Below are positions 16,801-24,460 of a DNA stretch of 36,660 bases, in pieces (position 1 is the stretch's first letter; each line of letters starts with the position of its first letter). A program made the translations under genes and the position numbers. Source of the stretch: an uncultured Eggerthellaceae bacterium. GTDB lineage: Bacteria; Actinomycetota; Coriobacteriia; Coriobacteriales; Eggerthellaceae. The stretch spans positions 1-36,660 of the forward strand of contig CAMOLA010000016.1 in NCBI GenBank assembly GCA_946618265.1. Reading direction: 5' to 3'. The notes beneath the pieces were generated by a model. The model did no database searches and was not told the origin of the DNA. It saw nothing but the letters and a program-made list of their open reading frames with translations.

Positions 16801-18951
16801 ACCCGTGGTGCCCGCCACCAACCCGTGCGGGCCATGGGCGCGCTCGTGGATGTCGAGGCTGCATATCACGTCGTCCGCCGCCACACCAATCGGAGCACTT
16901 AGCTCGTTAAAACTCCTGCTCGTCCGCCACCGCTCGTAAACGCTCAGCTCCTTCACCGACTCGACCCCGTACATTCCAAGGAACGTGACAGTGTCCGGAA
17001 TCTCGCGCTGCATGTCGGGCGTCTGGATCTTCACGCCCGCCACGGCGTGCGCGAAGGAACCCAGCGCCTCATAGCTCACCTGATCGAACAGTATGGGCCG
17101 CCAGTTCTTCAGGGCATCCGCCACGGTGTACGTTCCGGCGAACTCCTGGGTATTCTGTATCATGCACTCACACACGTTCGGCAGGTCGTTCTGCCTCTCG
17201 GCAAACAGGAAAACGTTCGTCTCCAGGTTCACGGTCCCGTCCATCAGGTACACTGCGGCCAAGCTGTCTGTCAACAGGCTGTCATCGGTGCAGACGAACA
17301 CGTAGCGGGTGCCGAACGTCGCCTTCGCGTTACCGCGGGCCTCGTCCCACCGTTCCTTCAGCATGGGCGTTAGCTCGTTCAGTACCTCCTTCGCCGTCTC
17401 GGGTGTGTCTCCTGCGTAGCGTATCGAGTTGTCATCCGACCACATGTGGGGCAGCCATTTGGCGGACTCGAGCAGCCGCCTGTCCTCAGCTCGCCGCCCG
17501 TCGCACAGCATCACGATCTTTACGTCCGAGTAGCGGTAGTTAGCGGCTATCTCTGCCAGCACGATCCTTGCAATCGGGTAACATCCCGCAAGTGATTCCC
17601 CTCCGATTACGCCAAACATCCCGTAACTGGAGAGGTCGATTCCCAGCGGAACGTCCTTCATCTTCTCGAAACGGGCCTTTATCTTCTTGGGCTCCTCGAT
17701 GAGCTCATCCTCAACGAGCGTGAACTTGTCGGGCGGTATCCTGACGGGGCGCAACGTGTCGGCGTCGCCTATGCCCAGGCGCACGACGTCGTAGTCTGGC
17801 TGCTTTCGGTTGCGCCCCCAAAGTTGGCCGTCTTTTATTGAATAGCTCAGGCATTCTGCCGTGTCGGGATACATCCTCTGCAGCTCCGCCTTGTTGTACT
17901 TCTCCGTTTGCGCAAGCTCGTCTTCTCGCCGCTTCAGGTAAGCTCGGTACTTTTCCTGGCGCTTGGCCTCTTCTTCCTTCGCCTCTTTCTTCTGGTCGTG
18001 GAGGCTCTTGGCGCCCCAGATCGCCATGATGATCGCGGAGCCAACCATCATGATGAGCCCGGCCATGCCGCTGCCCATTCCGGTCAAGGCGACGCCAACC
18101 ACCATCGGCAACGCCATCGTGAGCGACGGGCCGATGACCGAGAGGAACGATCGCTCTTTCTGCTTTTGGGGCGCGGGCGGACCCTCGATCTCCAGCTCTT
18201 CGGAGTCGTACTCTGCGAGGGCGCGAGGCGCTGGCCGGTAGAAGTCGTCCTGCCTGCTGTCGTCGCCCATCACCGAGAGGTTCGATACCCATTTCAGCGT
18301 CTTGTCGTCCGCTGGCTGCAATTTCGCCCGTATGGATGCATTGGGATAAGTTGGCCTGCTAATGGCGATGATCTCGCCGAGGAAGATGACCTGCGCCCCG
18401 TAGAATTCGATGCAATCGCCGAATGCGAGTTTCCGCTCGCCACGCATCGGAATCCCGTTTACGTAGCATAGGTAGCTAGGATTCAGATACCAGCCCTTGC
18501 CGCCGGGGTCTTCTCTGAACCCGAGTTGAGCGTGCATGCCAGCGATCATCGGCACCCCGCCGATAGCTATGCCGCAGGAGGTAGAAGACCCAATGGTCAG
18601 GTTGGGCGCGCACTTGTCAAGCACGAACTTCGTCGCTTGCTCGATTACATCCGGCATCTCCGAGGCAATCACCACGATCTCGCCATCAGGGTTCGGCAGC
18701 TTAATCGTGAGCGCTTCGCCTATGCGGACGTACCGCTCGAAATGAAGGTCGCCGCCGCGCGTCACTGCGTATTCGCCGTTCGTTGCAGCAAAGCACCACT
18801 TGTTGTCGAGCACGGTCATTCGTATGCTGTAGTCTCGGCTCAACCCGAACAGGCTTCTCTCTAGCGTAAAACCCCAGTCGCCCAAATCGGTGGTGGGAAG
18901 TTCGACCTCATGCCTGGCATTTGTCCCATAGAGCCTCAGGCGCACGTTCAT
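13882..18951 (-). CDS. essC: EssC/YukB-type T7SS FtsK/SpoIIIE ATPase
   Basis: A 1689-residue membrane ATPase, the motor and likely channel core of a T7SSb. Residues 1-~105 form an EssC-type N-terminal domain, and ~115-205 an FHA-like domain (LTIGSSTSCGIAIGG, then FGDCIEFYGAQVIFLG). Two membrane helices lie at ~268-288 and ~295-312. ATPase domain 1 has Walker A GTTGSGKS near 711-719 and Walker B LVIAVDEFAEL. Domain 2 has Walker A GAAMTGKST near 1160 and a weaker Walker B, VLLAIDNYGSF. Domain 3, from ~1440, has a degenerate P-loop, SGKERSGRRN, with FLFIEDLPDF. This strong-weak-degenerate order matches EssC. The start overlaps the PP2C gene by 4 bp (ATGA). FHA-type domains bind phosphothreonine, giving a route for control by the kinases in the cluster (inference). 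EssB, EssA and EsaA are not seen nearby. Confidence 0.93.
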   Translation of the reverse strand: MNVRLRLYGTNARHEVELPTTDLGDWGFTLERSLFGLSRDYSIRMTVLDNKWCFAATNGEYAVTRGGDLHFERYVRIGEALTIKLPNPDGEIVVIASEMPDVIEQATKFVLDKCAPNLTIGSSTSCGIAIGGVPMIAGMHAQLGFREDPGGKGWYLNPSYLCYVNGIPMRGERKLAFGDCIEFYGAQVIFLGEIIAISRPTYPNASIRAKLQPADDKTLKWVSNLSVMGDDSRQDDFYRPAPRALAEYDSEELEIEGPPAPQKQKERSFLSVIGPSLTMALPMVVGVALTGMGSGMAGLIMMVGSAIIMAIWGAKSLHDQKKEAKEEEAKRQEKYRAYLKRREDELAQTEKYNKAELQRMYPDTAECLSYSIKDGQLWGRNRKQPDYDVVRLGIGDADTLRPVRIPPDKFTLVEDELIEEPKKIKARFEKMKDVPLGIDLSSYGMFGVIGGESLAGCYPIARIVLAEIAANYRYSDVKIVMLCDGRRAEDRRLLESAKWLPHMWSDDNSIRYAGDTPETAKEVLNELTPMLKERWDEARGNAKATFGTRYVFVCTDDSLLTDSLAAVYLMDGTVNLETNVFLFAERQNDLPNVCECMIQNTQEFAGTYTVADALKNWRPILFDQVSYEALGSFAHAVAGVKIQTPDMQREIPDTVTFLGMYGVESVKELSVYERWRTSRSFNELSAPIGVAADDVICSLDIHERAHGPHGLVAGTTGSGKSETLMTWILSLAVNYSPEDVSFLLVDFKGGGLANQFDGPRGRLPHLAGTITNLGGNQIQRALVSIKSENERRQRLLADVGANDVYDYAKMYKNGEVDRPLPHLVIAVDEFAELKKQFPDFMTELVSVAAIGRSLGVHLVLATQKPSGVVDDKISSNSRFRLCLKVQTPQDSKDMLQRADAAYITQKGRGILRVGNDELFEMFQSAWSRAPYPADPLANHAEIARLITVTGKTKMTGTHHLAVKREQEALEWAQGLVDTVGPSLRDAGTTPKAYLSDPRSARRANERFYAAFDEHGWGIQRSEGNDERIANLVQVYELCTSRDAGRNADPGMLKDLARSMGLALPEKAARTQLDSVVEELAEVARDHDLELRDALWLPELPKYLPMEVVARSGLAEGYLEGRGKGGDWALETCIGLLDDPEHQYQAPVTVDFATGGNLAIFGAAMTGKSTLLQGLLFTLMQRYTPDELNVYCVDYSSRKLGFLRDAPHVGGVLFEEDADPISKLFFLLNGILAERKKTLHGMNFAQLVSTSETPVPAVLLAIDNYGSFQEKTDGAHDKDMLALAKEGPSYGIYLVLTGTGIGMGEIPSRLADAIRGRVCLEMNNAYDYREVLNVTRCEVLPCEGVPGRGLVVRNGTALEFQVAIPGNEDDDKLASDKIRRACKRMAMGWEGDGARKVPTIPAEPKLSKYLGLREVCDMLADDRSLPIGYDWTSAQPTALDLSRIFCFAVSGKERSGRRNFMALLVEMAARKDGDIYVFGKGAGPLRQAAERCGATYYSDEHGYEAFFETFGAELQRRNKKKRELEMAGLDEGEIYLGMQDVRRVFLFIEDLPDFTEGLYSPSTDVRDVSQFFEVFSDKAWFHQVYLFAGIDQSVATSAKGTAFYSRVLCDKTGAHFGGNVSAQQLLRFDYIKGFNAQAKAEGPTVALVATSDTYPDGNGVIVPEVDLVQADTSDAPAERPGVIVQEVADA

Positions 18952-19733
18952 GCAACCACGTCCTCATTTTCGGGCTCGGTTTCCGACGCCTCGCACAACA
19001 GCACGGTGATGTTGTCGGTGCCGCCGCCCCGTATAGCCAAGTCGCGTAACAGCTTCACCCGCTCGGCCGCATCGCCATCTGAGGCAAGCGCATCGCGAAT
19101 CGCATCTTTATCAAGCGGCTCAGTCAACCCATCGCTGGCGAGCAATAACGTGTAACCAGGCAAGATGTCGAAATCCTCCACGTGAGGGCTTGGGCTGACC
19201 TCTCCATTGGACATGCCCAGGAACTGCGTCAGACCGGGCTTCCTTCCGGTTATACCGAGAGCCTTCAAAGTCTCTGCATCGGTGTGTTCGCGGCTAAGGG
19301 TTCTAAGCTCGCCGTCCGCGTACAGCATTGCGGGGCTATCTCCGACGTTTGCGATGTAAGCACGATCGTTGTCAATAGCGGCGATTGTCGCCGTGGTACC
19401 CATGGTCTTTGCTCGTTTGACATCGCGTTCTCGACATACAGCGACTTCCATATCGGCAAATAGCTCTAAGACGCCATCGCGAGTCCACCGATTCCGGTCT
19501 GTACTGCTTTCGAAAGCCTTGGCGGCAGCATACGATGCGTTTTCTCCATTCGCTTCGCCGCCCATGCCATCAAAAACGCCGACAGCGAATGACGAACCAG
19601 CTGGTAAATCTGTTGCATAAACTGCGGATGATTGGTGTTCAGCGGGCATAATCGTGCCGAAGAAAGCGAAATTGTCCTCATTGTGCTCACGCGAAACGCC
19701 CGTATCGCTCAAGCAGGCCAATGAATATCGCAT
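18948..19733 (-). CDS. PP2C-family Ser/Thr protein phosphatase
   Basis: A 261-residue cytosolic PPM/PP2C phosphatase with the complete motif set: SDTGVSREHNEDNF, GVFDGMGGEANGE (metal-binding Asp), MGTTATIAAI, VGDSPAMLYADG, LLLASDGLTEPL and GGTDNITVLL. It has the usual length for a stand-alone bacterial PP2C with no membrane segment. GGGAG lies 9 nt before the ATG. As the first gene of the T7SS cluster, overlapping essC by 4 bp, it probably opposes the two receptor kinases encoded further down. Confidence 0.93.
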   Translation of the reverse strand: MRYSLACLSDTGVSREHNEDNFAFFGTIMPAEHQSSAVYATDLPAGSSFAVGVFDGMGGEANGENASYAAAKAFESSTDRNRWTRDGVLELFADMEVAVCRERDVKRAKTMGTTATIAAIDNDRAYIANVGDSPAMLYADGELRTLSREHTDAETLKALGITGRKPGLTQFLGMSNGEVSPSPHVEDFDILPGYTLLLASDGLTEPLDKDAIRDALASDGDAAERVKLLRDLAIRGGGTDNITVLLCEASETEPENEDVVA

Positions 19734-19903
19734 TACTTAATACTCCCGTGCGTGCTAGTCCGCTTACTATCTTTAGACTTCGACACGCTTGGCTAGCGCG
19801 ATTGAGTATCGTAATTTCTCAGCAACCTCATGCCTGAATTAGCCATAACGCGCCTTTATACCTAAACATTCTTTGGGTTATTATCGGTCTGCTCGCACGT
19901 GAA

Positions 19904-19918
19904 AACTGTTGCGCAACA
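19904..19918. promoter_or_regulatory. Operator-like site sharing 15 bp with the palindrome at 24256
   Basis: AACTGTTGCGCAACA, with internal palindrome TGTTGCGCAACA, lies about 170 bp upstream of the PP2C start. The same 15 bases begin the perfect 18-bp palindrome at 24256-24273. It may be a binding site for a dimeric regulator of the T7SS cluster. Confidence 0.4.
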
Positions 19919-20098
19919 CCCCTCCGCGCGAATAGCCCCATCGAGCCATGGCCTTAAACTTGATTGCAGCACACTCAAAAGTGGCCTGGCTAACGTCGTC
20001 CCGCTATTCACAGACAAGGGTTGGCTAGCTGAAGCTTCCGCGGTTGGCAAAAGCGCCAGAGGTTTCTTTATGCTTGACACCCAACGAGCCTGGGCAAA

Positions 20099-20290
20099 TC
20101 ACCGTATCTGCATTCGTCCGATTGACGGAAAGTCTCGCGGCGTACTTGAAACCGTCACCAGAATCGATATTGCCACGGTTATCGTAGTTTTCATGCAATC
20201 TGAAAGACCGCTTCCCAAGACGAATAAAGCGCCCACAAAACAGCCATAGCCGGAGAGCGCTGCGGTTGATGACCTCAACGCATCTATCAT
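20099..20290 (-). CDS. Possible small membrane protein, doubtful
   Basis: A 63-residue frame begins 16 bp after the stop of the LprI-like lipoprotein gene. It contains two hydrophobic stretches (GCFVGALFVLGSGL and TITVAISILVTVSS). The ribosome binding site is poor and no family is recognised, so it may be a chance frame or a remnant. Reported because it directly follows a lipoprotein gene on the same strand. Confidence 0.2.
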   Translation of the reverse strand: MIDALRSSTAALSGYGCFVGALFVLGSGLSDCMKTTITVAISILVTVSSTPRDFPSIGRMQIR

Positions 20291-20306
20291 GAAACGACCC
20301 GATCGC

Positions 20307-21614
20307 TCACGCCCTCCCAATGAGCTCCTCTATCCGATCGTGCAGCATTTCCATCTTCGTACTCATGATTGCAAGCGGGCGAATCGTGCCCCTGCCGCTC
20401 TCGGCAGCGACCTCTTCAACCCGATCCTGAAGCTGGCTTTCCCATTCCGCTTGTTCCTTTGCAAGCTGCCCGGCATCGACATCGGGCTGCGACTCGAGCC
20501 AGTTCAGCACCTCGCCCATGAGCTCTTCGTACCTTTCTACGTATCCCGCGCCGGCGCGCGACATCTCCCGGGTACTACCGCCCATGAGCGGGTCGGCCGC
20601 CTTGTCTTCGTCAATCTTTCGCAGCTTATCTGCGAAATCGGCCACTTCGTCAGGAACGTCTTCGACTTGAGCCGTCTCTGCAGAACCGTCGCCCTCATCC
20701 CCGCCGATCCCGTATGAACCCGTAGAGTACGTGAGGAGCGTAAATTCGGGCAACCCGTCCTCACCCGCTGATACCGAAAGGGTCGCGCATCCAGGCACTG
20801 TGCGCCCTTCGGCGCAGAAAAGCGCCTCGAGATCGTCCGGCTCCATGGAATAAAGCCCCTCATCAGCAGGATCATACCCACCGGCGAAGTTCGGGTAAAC
20901 ATCGAAGTCGACAACGAGTAAGCCGTTGCCCCCGTCCTCGACCCGTTTGGCGAGAGCGACGCCTTCTGCAGCACCGTAACCGTTCGTCACCCCGAAATAG
21001 ACATATCCGTCGACGTAATGGCAGGGACCGCAGTAATCTCCCGACAACTCCGAATAATCGATGCTCCTGCCGAAATAACGCTCAACAATCTCTACAACAC
21101 GGTCAGCCTTGACCCGAACATTGTAGCGGCCTTCTGCACCGCCTCCTTCACCAGGCACGTCGTAGCGCTGCTCGTCATTTCGCGCAAATTCCCAGTCGTC
21201 CCGTGTATTTCTTGCACAATGGAGCACGGCGAAGCGCGCCAAATCCTCCGCCGACGCACGTTCGGCATCGAAATCCACCTGGCCCCACCACACCTCTGAG
21301 AAATTGCTCAAGAACACGTTGAGGCTATATCGATCTTTCGGGTCGGAGAGATCGATGGACGCCTCGTATTCTGCAGAGGTGCTACTCTCGGAAGAAGGCA
21401 TATCGGATTCGTCGTCGCTATCCTCGATTACCGACTGCACCGAGTTGGCCTGACTGCTCTCATTTTGAGATGAATCAGACGATGCCACGCTGCCAGACGA
21501 CGTGCTGCTGGCGCACGCTACGCAGACGAGCGCAATGGCTGCAGCAACTACCGCGAGCGCGATCCGCCCGACCGTCTTCGCAAGAATCCTACGCCAGCTC
21601 GACCTCAATCCCAT
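20307..21614 (-). CDS. LprI-like (DUF1311) lipoprotein
   Basis: A 435-residue predicted lipoprotein. The ATG at 21614 is chosen because AGAAGGA sits 6 nt upstream; an in-frame TTG at 21632 has none. The signal peptide ends in lipobox ALVCVAC, followed by a Ser-rich acidic linker. The middle (~70-300) is unassigned, with short paired-Cys segments (YCGPCHYVDG). Residues ~375-433 resemble the LprI/DUF1311 lysozyme-inhibitor-like domain: a conserved AKEQAEWESQLQDRVEE helix and a terminal MEMLHDRIEELI. Known LprI proteins protect against lysozyme; that role is plausible here but not shown. It stands alone, separated by about 340 bp from the upstream lipoprotein gene. Confidence 0.72.
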   Translation of the reverse strand: MGLRSSWRRILAKTVGRIALAVVAAAIALVCVACASSTSSGSVASSDSSQNESSQANSVQSVIEDSDDESDMPSSESSTSAEYEASIDLSDPKDRYSLNVFLSNFSEVWWGQVDFDAERASAEDLARFAVLHCARNTRDDWEFARNDEQRYDVPGEGGGAEGRYNVRVKADRVVEIVERYFGRSIDYSELSGDYCGPCHYVDGYVYFGVTNGYGAAEGVALAKRVEDGGNGLLVVDFDVYPNFAGGYDPADEGLYSMEPDDLEALFCAEGRTVPGCATLSVSAGEDGLPEFTLLTYSTGSYGIGGDEGDGSAETAQVEDVPDEVADFADKLRKIDEDKAADPLMGGSTREMSRAGAGYVERYEELMGEVLNWLESQPDVDAGQLAKEQAEWESQLQDRVEEVAAESGRGTIRPLAIMSTKMEMLHDRIEELIGRA

Positions 21615-21954
21615 CGCAAATCCTTCTCGCAAAGGCCCGCTCCGACAGACGCCTTGCCATATCGCGCCTCGGCTCTATTTGCGAAAAAGCTCACCCGATG
21701 GTTTTGGGCGCAGAATTCCGCTTTGCAACTCCGACAAGCCGTCTTGCCCTAAAAGCTAACATGCAACCGGCAAACGCTCGTATTGCACAACACCTCCGAC
21801 AACGGCAAATCCCGGCTCGCTTTCAAGATGAGCATTCTTGAACCCGCAAAAGCCTGAAGCAGCGAAGCGCCCCAGACCGCAAAGCCCATGAAGACGCAGC
21901 GATGCTGCCCAAGCGGGGCCCGTGCACCCAACCCAGAAAGTCCATCGCGCGTAA
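21615..21954. other. Intergenic gap, no gene seen
   Basis: About 340 bp between two lipoprotein genes on the minus strand. Short minus-strand frames (21749-21931, 21756-22001) lack ribosome binding sites and motifs. No strong hairpin or palindrome was found. Confidence 0.5.
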
Positions 21955-22878
21955 TTACCGCCCACCACCGGAAGAAACCGCATAATGCCCCGCACCGTCA
22001 CTCTGAACCGTAATCGTGCCGGACACGCTCGTGCGGTAGGTATCGGCGCCGACTTCGTCGAGCAGCTTCAGGGTCTTCTTGTCGGCGGGGTCGTCCGCGT
22101 CGTCGGTGATGACGACAACCTGCGGCCGCGCGTCTTCGAGGAACTCATCGGTGAATGAGCACTTGCGCCCGTGGTGCGGCATCTTGACGACGTCGAAGCC
22201 ACCATGCCGGCCGCCCAAGTAGACCGCAAGGCCATCCTTCTCCAAATCGCCCGCGAACAGGTACGAATCGTTGCCGCTCTTCAGCGTCGTCACGAGCGAC
22301 ATATCGTTGTCGTTGCCTTCTTCCCCCTTGGTGCCAGGGACGTACGTCACGCCCGAGGGAAAGACATCGAGGACCGCGTCGCCCAGCTCGAGCGACAGCT
22401 TCTCAGCAACCGGGCGGGTGGGAAGCCCGAGCCTGCCAATCATCGACATGAGCGCCCGATAGTTCTTGTCGGACCCCTCGTATGCCGGCAGGTAGACCAC
22501 ATCGACTGGAAAGCTCTCCCCAATGGCGCCCACACCGCCGACATGGTCGCGATCGTAATGCGTTACGATGAGAAACTCGAGGCGATCGACCCCGCACTCC
22601 CGCAGCTGCGCGAGAGCATCGTCCGACGTCTCTTCGTAGCCCGCATCGATGAGCGCCGCCGAGGCGCCCGCCTGCAGCAAAATGCAATCGCCCTTCCCCA
22701 CGTCGATGAACGACACGCGCATGCTACCCTCCTGGCTTTGGGCATCACCCTGGCTCAAGCTTCGAGCCCGCCCTTGAGCTTGACTCGCGCCTTGATCTTC
22801 ACTCTGCCCGCATCCAACAAGACCAGGCAATGCAAATGCGAACACAGCTGCTAACACGAGCAAGACGATTCTTCTCAA
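21955..22878 (-). CDS. ComEC-like metallo-beta-lactamase-fold lipoprotein
   Basis: A 307-residue predicted lipoprotein with a metal-dependent hydrolase domain related to the C-terminal domain of ComEC/Rec2. A TTG start at 22878 is proposed because GAGGAGG lies 5 nt upstream and the product then begins with a clean lipoprotein signal ending LPGLVGC. The ATG at 22932 lacks a ribosome binding site. Catalytic motifs are SFIDVGKGDCILLQ, THYDRDHVGG near residue 106 (H-x-D-x-D-H), FAGDLE and MPHHGR near 232. In ComEC this domain is thought to degrade the non-imported DNA strand. Stand-alone secreted versions may be nucleases or phosphodiesterases; the substrate here is unknown. A large hairpin lies just upstream (22967-23025). 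Confidence 0.85.
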   Translation of the reverse strand: MRRIVLLVLAAVFAFALPGLVGCGQSEDQGASQAQGRARSLSQGDAQSQEGSMRVSFIDVGKGDCILLQAGASAALIDAGYEETSDDALAQLRECGVDRLEFLIVTHYDRDHVGGVGAIGESFPVDVVYLPAYEGSDKNYRALMSMIGRLGLPTRPVAEKLSLELGDAVLDVFPSGVTYVPGTKGEEGNDNDMSLVTTLKSGNDSYLFAGDLEKDGLAVYLGGRHGGFDVVKMPHHGRKCSFTDEFLEDARPQVVVITDDADDPADKKTLKLLDEVGADTYRTSVSGTITVQSDGAGHYAVSSGGGR

Positions 22879-22966
22879 ACCCAGCCTCCTCGGAAAGATG
22901 GCGCAATCCGCTTTCAGGCCATAGTATGCCATAAACCAAATAGCGCTATGGATGACCTACCGCCTT

Positions 22967-23025
22967 CATGAACGGGGGACGTGTTACCGTTCAAAAACGA
23001 ACGGTAACACGTCCCCCCGTTCATG
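22967..23025. repeat. Long near-perfect hairpin at the end of the FHA gene
   Basis: A 26-nt arm (22967-22992) pairs with a 27-nt arm (22999-23025) around a 6-nt AAAAAC loop, with one bulged G. The outer part is CATGAACGGGGG. It overlaps the stop codon of the FHA gene at 23021-23023. There is no clear T-tract, but such a stem can still terminate or protect a 3' end. It resembles the palindromes at the right end of the window. Confidence 0.8.
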
Positions 23026-24151
23026 CCGTAACCGCCATCTGGGTGGCTGCGCCCATCGCTGCAAACAGATACGTCGAACCATTCGGCAACACGAGGACAT
23101 CGCCGTATTCCAATCCAAACGACGCGTCAAACCCGCCGGGGGCATCAAGCACGCACTTGCCGCCGCGAAACACCTTCCCTCCCTTGCGAGATTCCGCATC
23201 GCGGATGCGCCACGACCCGTCTTCCCACGCAATGCGGCAATGGACGCGCGACACCTCGCCCGAAAGCTCAATCGCCTGGCAATCGGTGTATCTGCCAATC
23301 GTAAACGGCTCGTTTCGCGAGATTTCCCAGAAGCCGGAGAGCATGGCGCACGTTTGGTCGACGAACCGCATGAGGCACGCGCGCGAGGCGCCGCAATCTG
23401 GAGCACTCGCGCACGCGAGCACGCCGTCGGTAAAGGACCCACCCGAAAACGTCGAGCGTTCAGACGTCAAAGCATCCACAGCTCCCGCATCGACGAGCGC
23501 CCGCGAACGCGAAACGTCCAGATAGTCGAAAGCGATAATGTACAGTATCGCGGACAGCAACGATTCGGCAGTTTCAACGGACTCGCCATCCGGTCTACCA
23601 TCGCGATAGGCCTCGAACAGCAGCTCCATTTCGCGGTCGAGCCGAAGCAGGTCCAATCCCCGCCGCCATTCGCTCGCCTCGTTGATCAGGCCCGTGCGGA
23701 CCGCAGGCCAGCAGACATCGATTATCCATCCGGCGAGGTCGAACTCGCCCGGCTCATGTACTTGCGCTTCGCGAACAGTCGCGCACACGCACGATGCCGC
23801 CATATCGAACACCGATTGATCCTCGGCATACGCATCGCGCATGTCGAGCACATAGCGTTTCGTATGAATAAGGCGCGACAGCGTGCCGGCCGTGCGCTTG
23901 CGCACCATCGGATTGCTGTGATTGATGTAACGGCCTTTCGAGCCCATGAGCGCATAGAGGCGCTTGTAGTTCAGCGCGCCGTCCGTGATTTGCCTGATGC
24001 AGTTCGCAAGGTGATAGAACGCCGTATACCAAGCGCCGCTCTTCTCGTCTGCGCCATTCGGACGTTCGCTGTTTCCTGGTTCCTGCGTTCTGGGCACCTC
24101 GCTCTGCTCAAACCCTTGCCCGACCAGAACGTGATATACGAACGCACGCAT
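23021..24151 (-). CDS. FHA-domain protein
   Basis: A 376-residue predicted cytosolic protein. Residues ~1-280 are helical and unassigned (LYALMGSKGRYINHSN, then MELLFEAYRDGRPDG). Residues ~285-365 form an FHA domain with the expected motif series: FTIGRYTDCQAIEL, then SRVHCRIAWEDGSW, then a LEYGDVLVLPNGSTYLF end. FHA domains read phosphothreonine, so this is a likely reader of one of the Ser/Thr kinases encoded nearby. It is divergent from the BspA-like/kinase/FHA gene group, with an 18-bp palindrome in the shared gap. The ribosome binding site is weak, with only GAG-type pairing. Confidence 0.82.
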   Translation of the reverse strand: MRAFVYHVLVGQGFEQSEVPRTQEPGNSERPNGADEKSGAWYTAFYHLANCIRQITDGALNYKRLYALMGSKGRYINHSNPMVRKRTAGTLSRLIHTKRYVLDMRDAYAEDQSVFDMAASCVCATVREAQVHEPGEFDLAGWIIDVCWPAVRTGLINEASEWRRGLDLLRLDREMELLFEAYRDGRPDGESVETAESLLSAILYIIAFDYLDVSRSRALVDAGAVDALTSERSTFSGGSFTDGVLACASAPDCGASRACLMRFVDQTCAMLSGFWEISRNEPFTIGRYTDCQAIELSGEVSRVHCRIAWEDGSWRIRDAESRKGGKVFRGGKCVLDAPGGFDASFGLEYGDVLVLPNGSTYLFAAMGAATQMAVTA

Positions 24152-24460
24152 CGCTCTACTCGGCTGCTATCTCGAACCGGGTCAATCCGAGCGCTATTCT
24201 ATGCAACTCAGCAAGACCCCATTACGTAATGAGAATAGGTCATGAATGGCTCAAGAACTGTTGCGCAACAGTTGGGACCAGTGCGCCGTGATACGCTTTT
24301 TCAGAATTTACAAGCACATTGAACTGGGAAAACGCATTGTTTTCGAAGTACGTACGGGCGAGCGGAACCTTGAACGCACATCGGGGCCTCTCGCCATCGG
24401 AAAGTGAATTAGAATAAGGCTTATCAACTATATCCGACGCGCCGATTCCGGAGGTATTTG
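24152..24460. other. Divergent intergenic region
   Basis: About 310 bp separating the FHA gene (minus) from the BspA-like gene (plus). It must hold both promoters, and it contains the 18-bp palindrome at 24256-24273. TAGAAT at 24410-24415 could be a -10 element for the plus strand, but no matching -35 was found. A minus-strand frame (24240-24476) was judged a chance frame. Confidence 0.5.
24256..24273. promoter_or_regulatory. 18-bp perfect palindrome, putative operator
   Basis: AACTGTTGCGCAACAGTT is a perfect 18-bp palindrome in the divergent gap, about 105 bp from the FHA start and 188 bp from the BspA-like start. Its first 15 bases recur at 19904-19918 upstream of the T7SS cluster. The form fits a site for a dimeric transcription factor; the factor is unknown and is not encoded in the window. 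Confidence 0.5.

Larger units (their letters stand above)
19734..20306. other. Upstream region of the T7SS cluster, no confident gene
   Basis: About 570 bp between the PP2C start and the next gene's stop. A plus-strand GTG frame (19899-20249) and minus-strand frames (19862-20080, 20099-20290) exist, but none has a good ribosome binding site or a recognisable motif. The T7SS promoter should lie here. I could not identify a convincing -35/-10 pair on the minus strand. The operator-like site at 19904-19918 is in this gap. Confidence 0.5.

Noticed and set aside
15694..16902. A 402-codon plus-strand open frame
   Set aside because: It is antisense to the ATPase domains of essC, has no ribosome binding site or motif, and arises from G+C-rich codons on the other strand.
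19862..20249. Short frames upstream of the T7SS cluster as extra secreted substrates
   Set aside because: They lack ribosome binding sites and the WXG turn, and the plus-strand frame starts with GTG next to the palindrome, so they look like chance frames.
22952..24229. A 425-codon plus-strand open frame
   Set aside because: It reads through the hairpin and lies opposite the FHA gene; its product is Arg-rich and without a recognisable domain.
24256..24273. Palindrome as a chromosomal parS site
   Set aside because: The parS consensus is TGTTTCACGTGAAACA; the centre here is TGCGCA, so it does not match.
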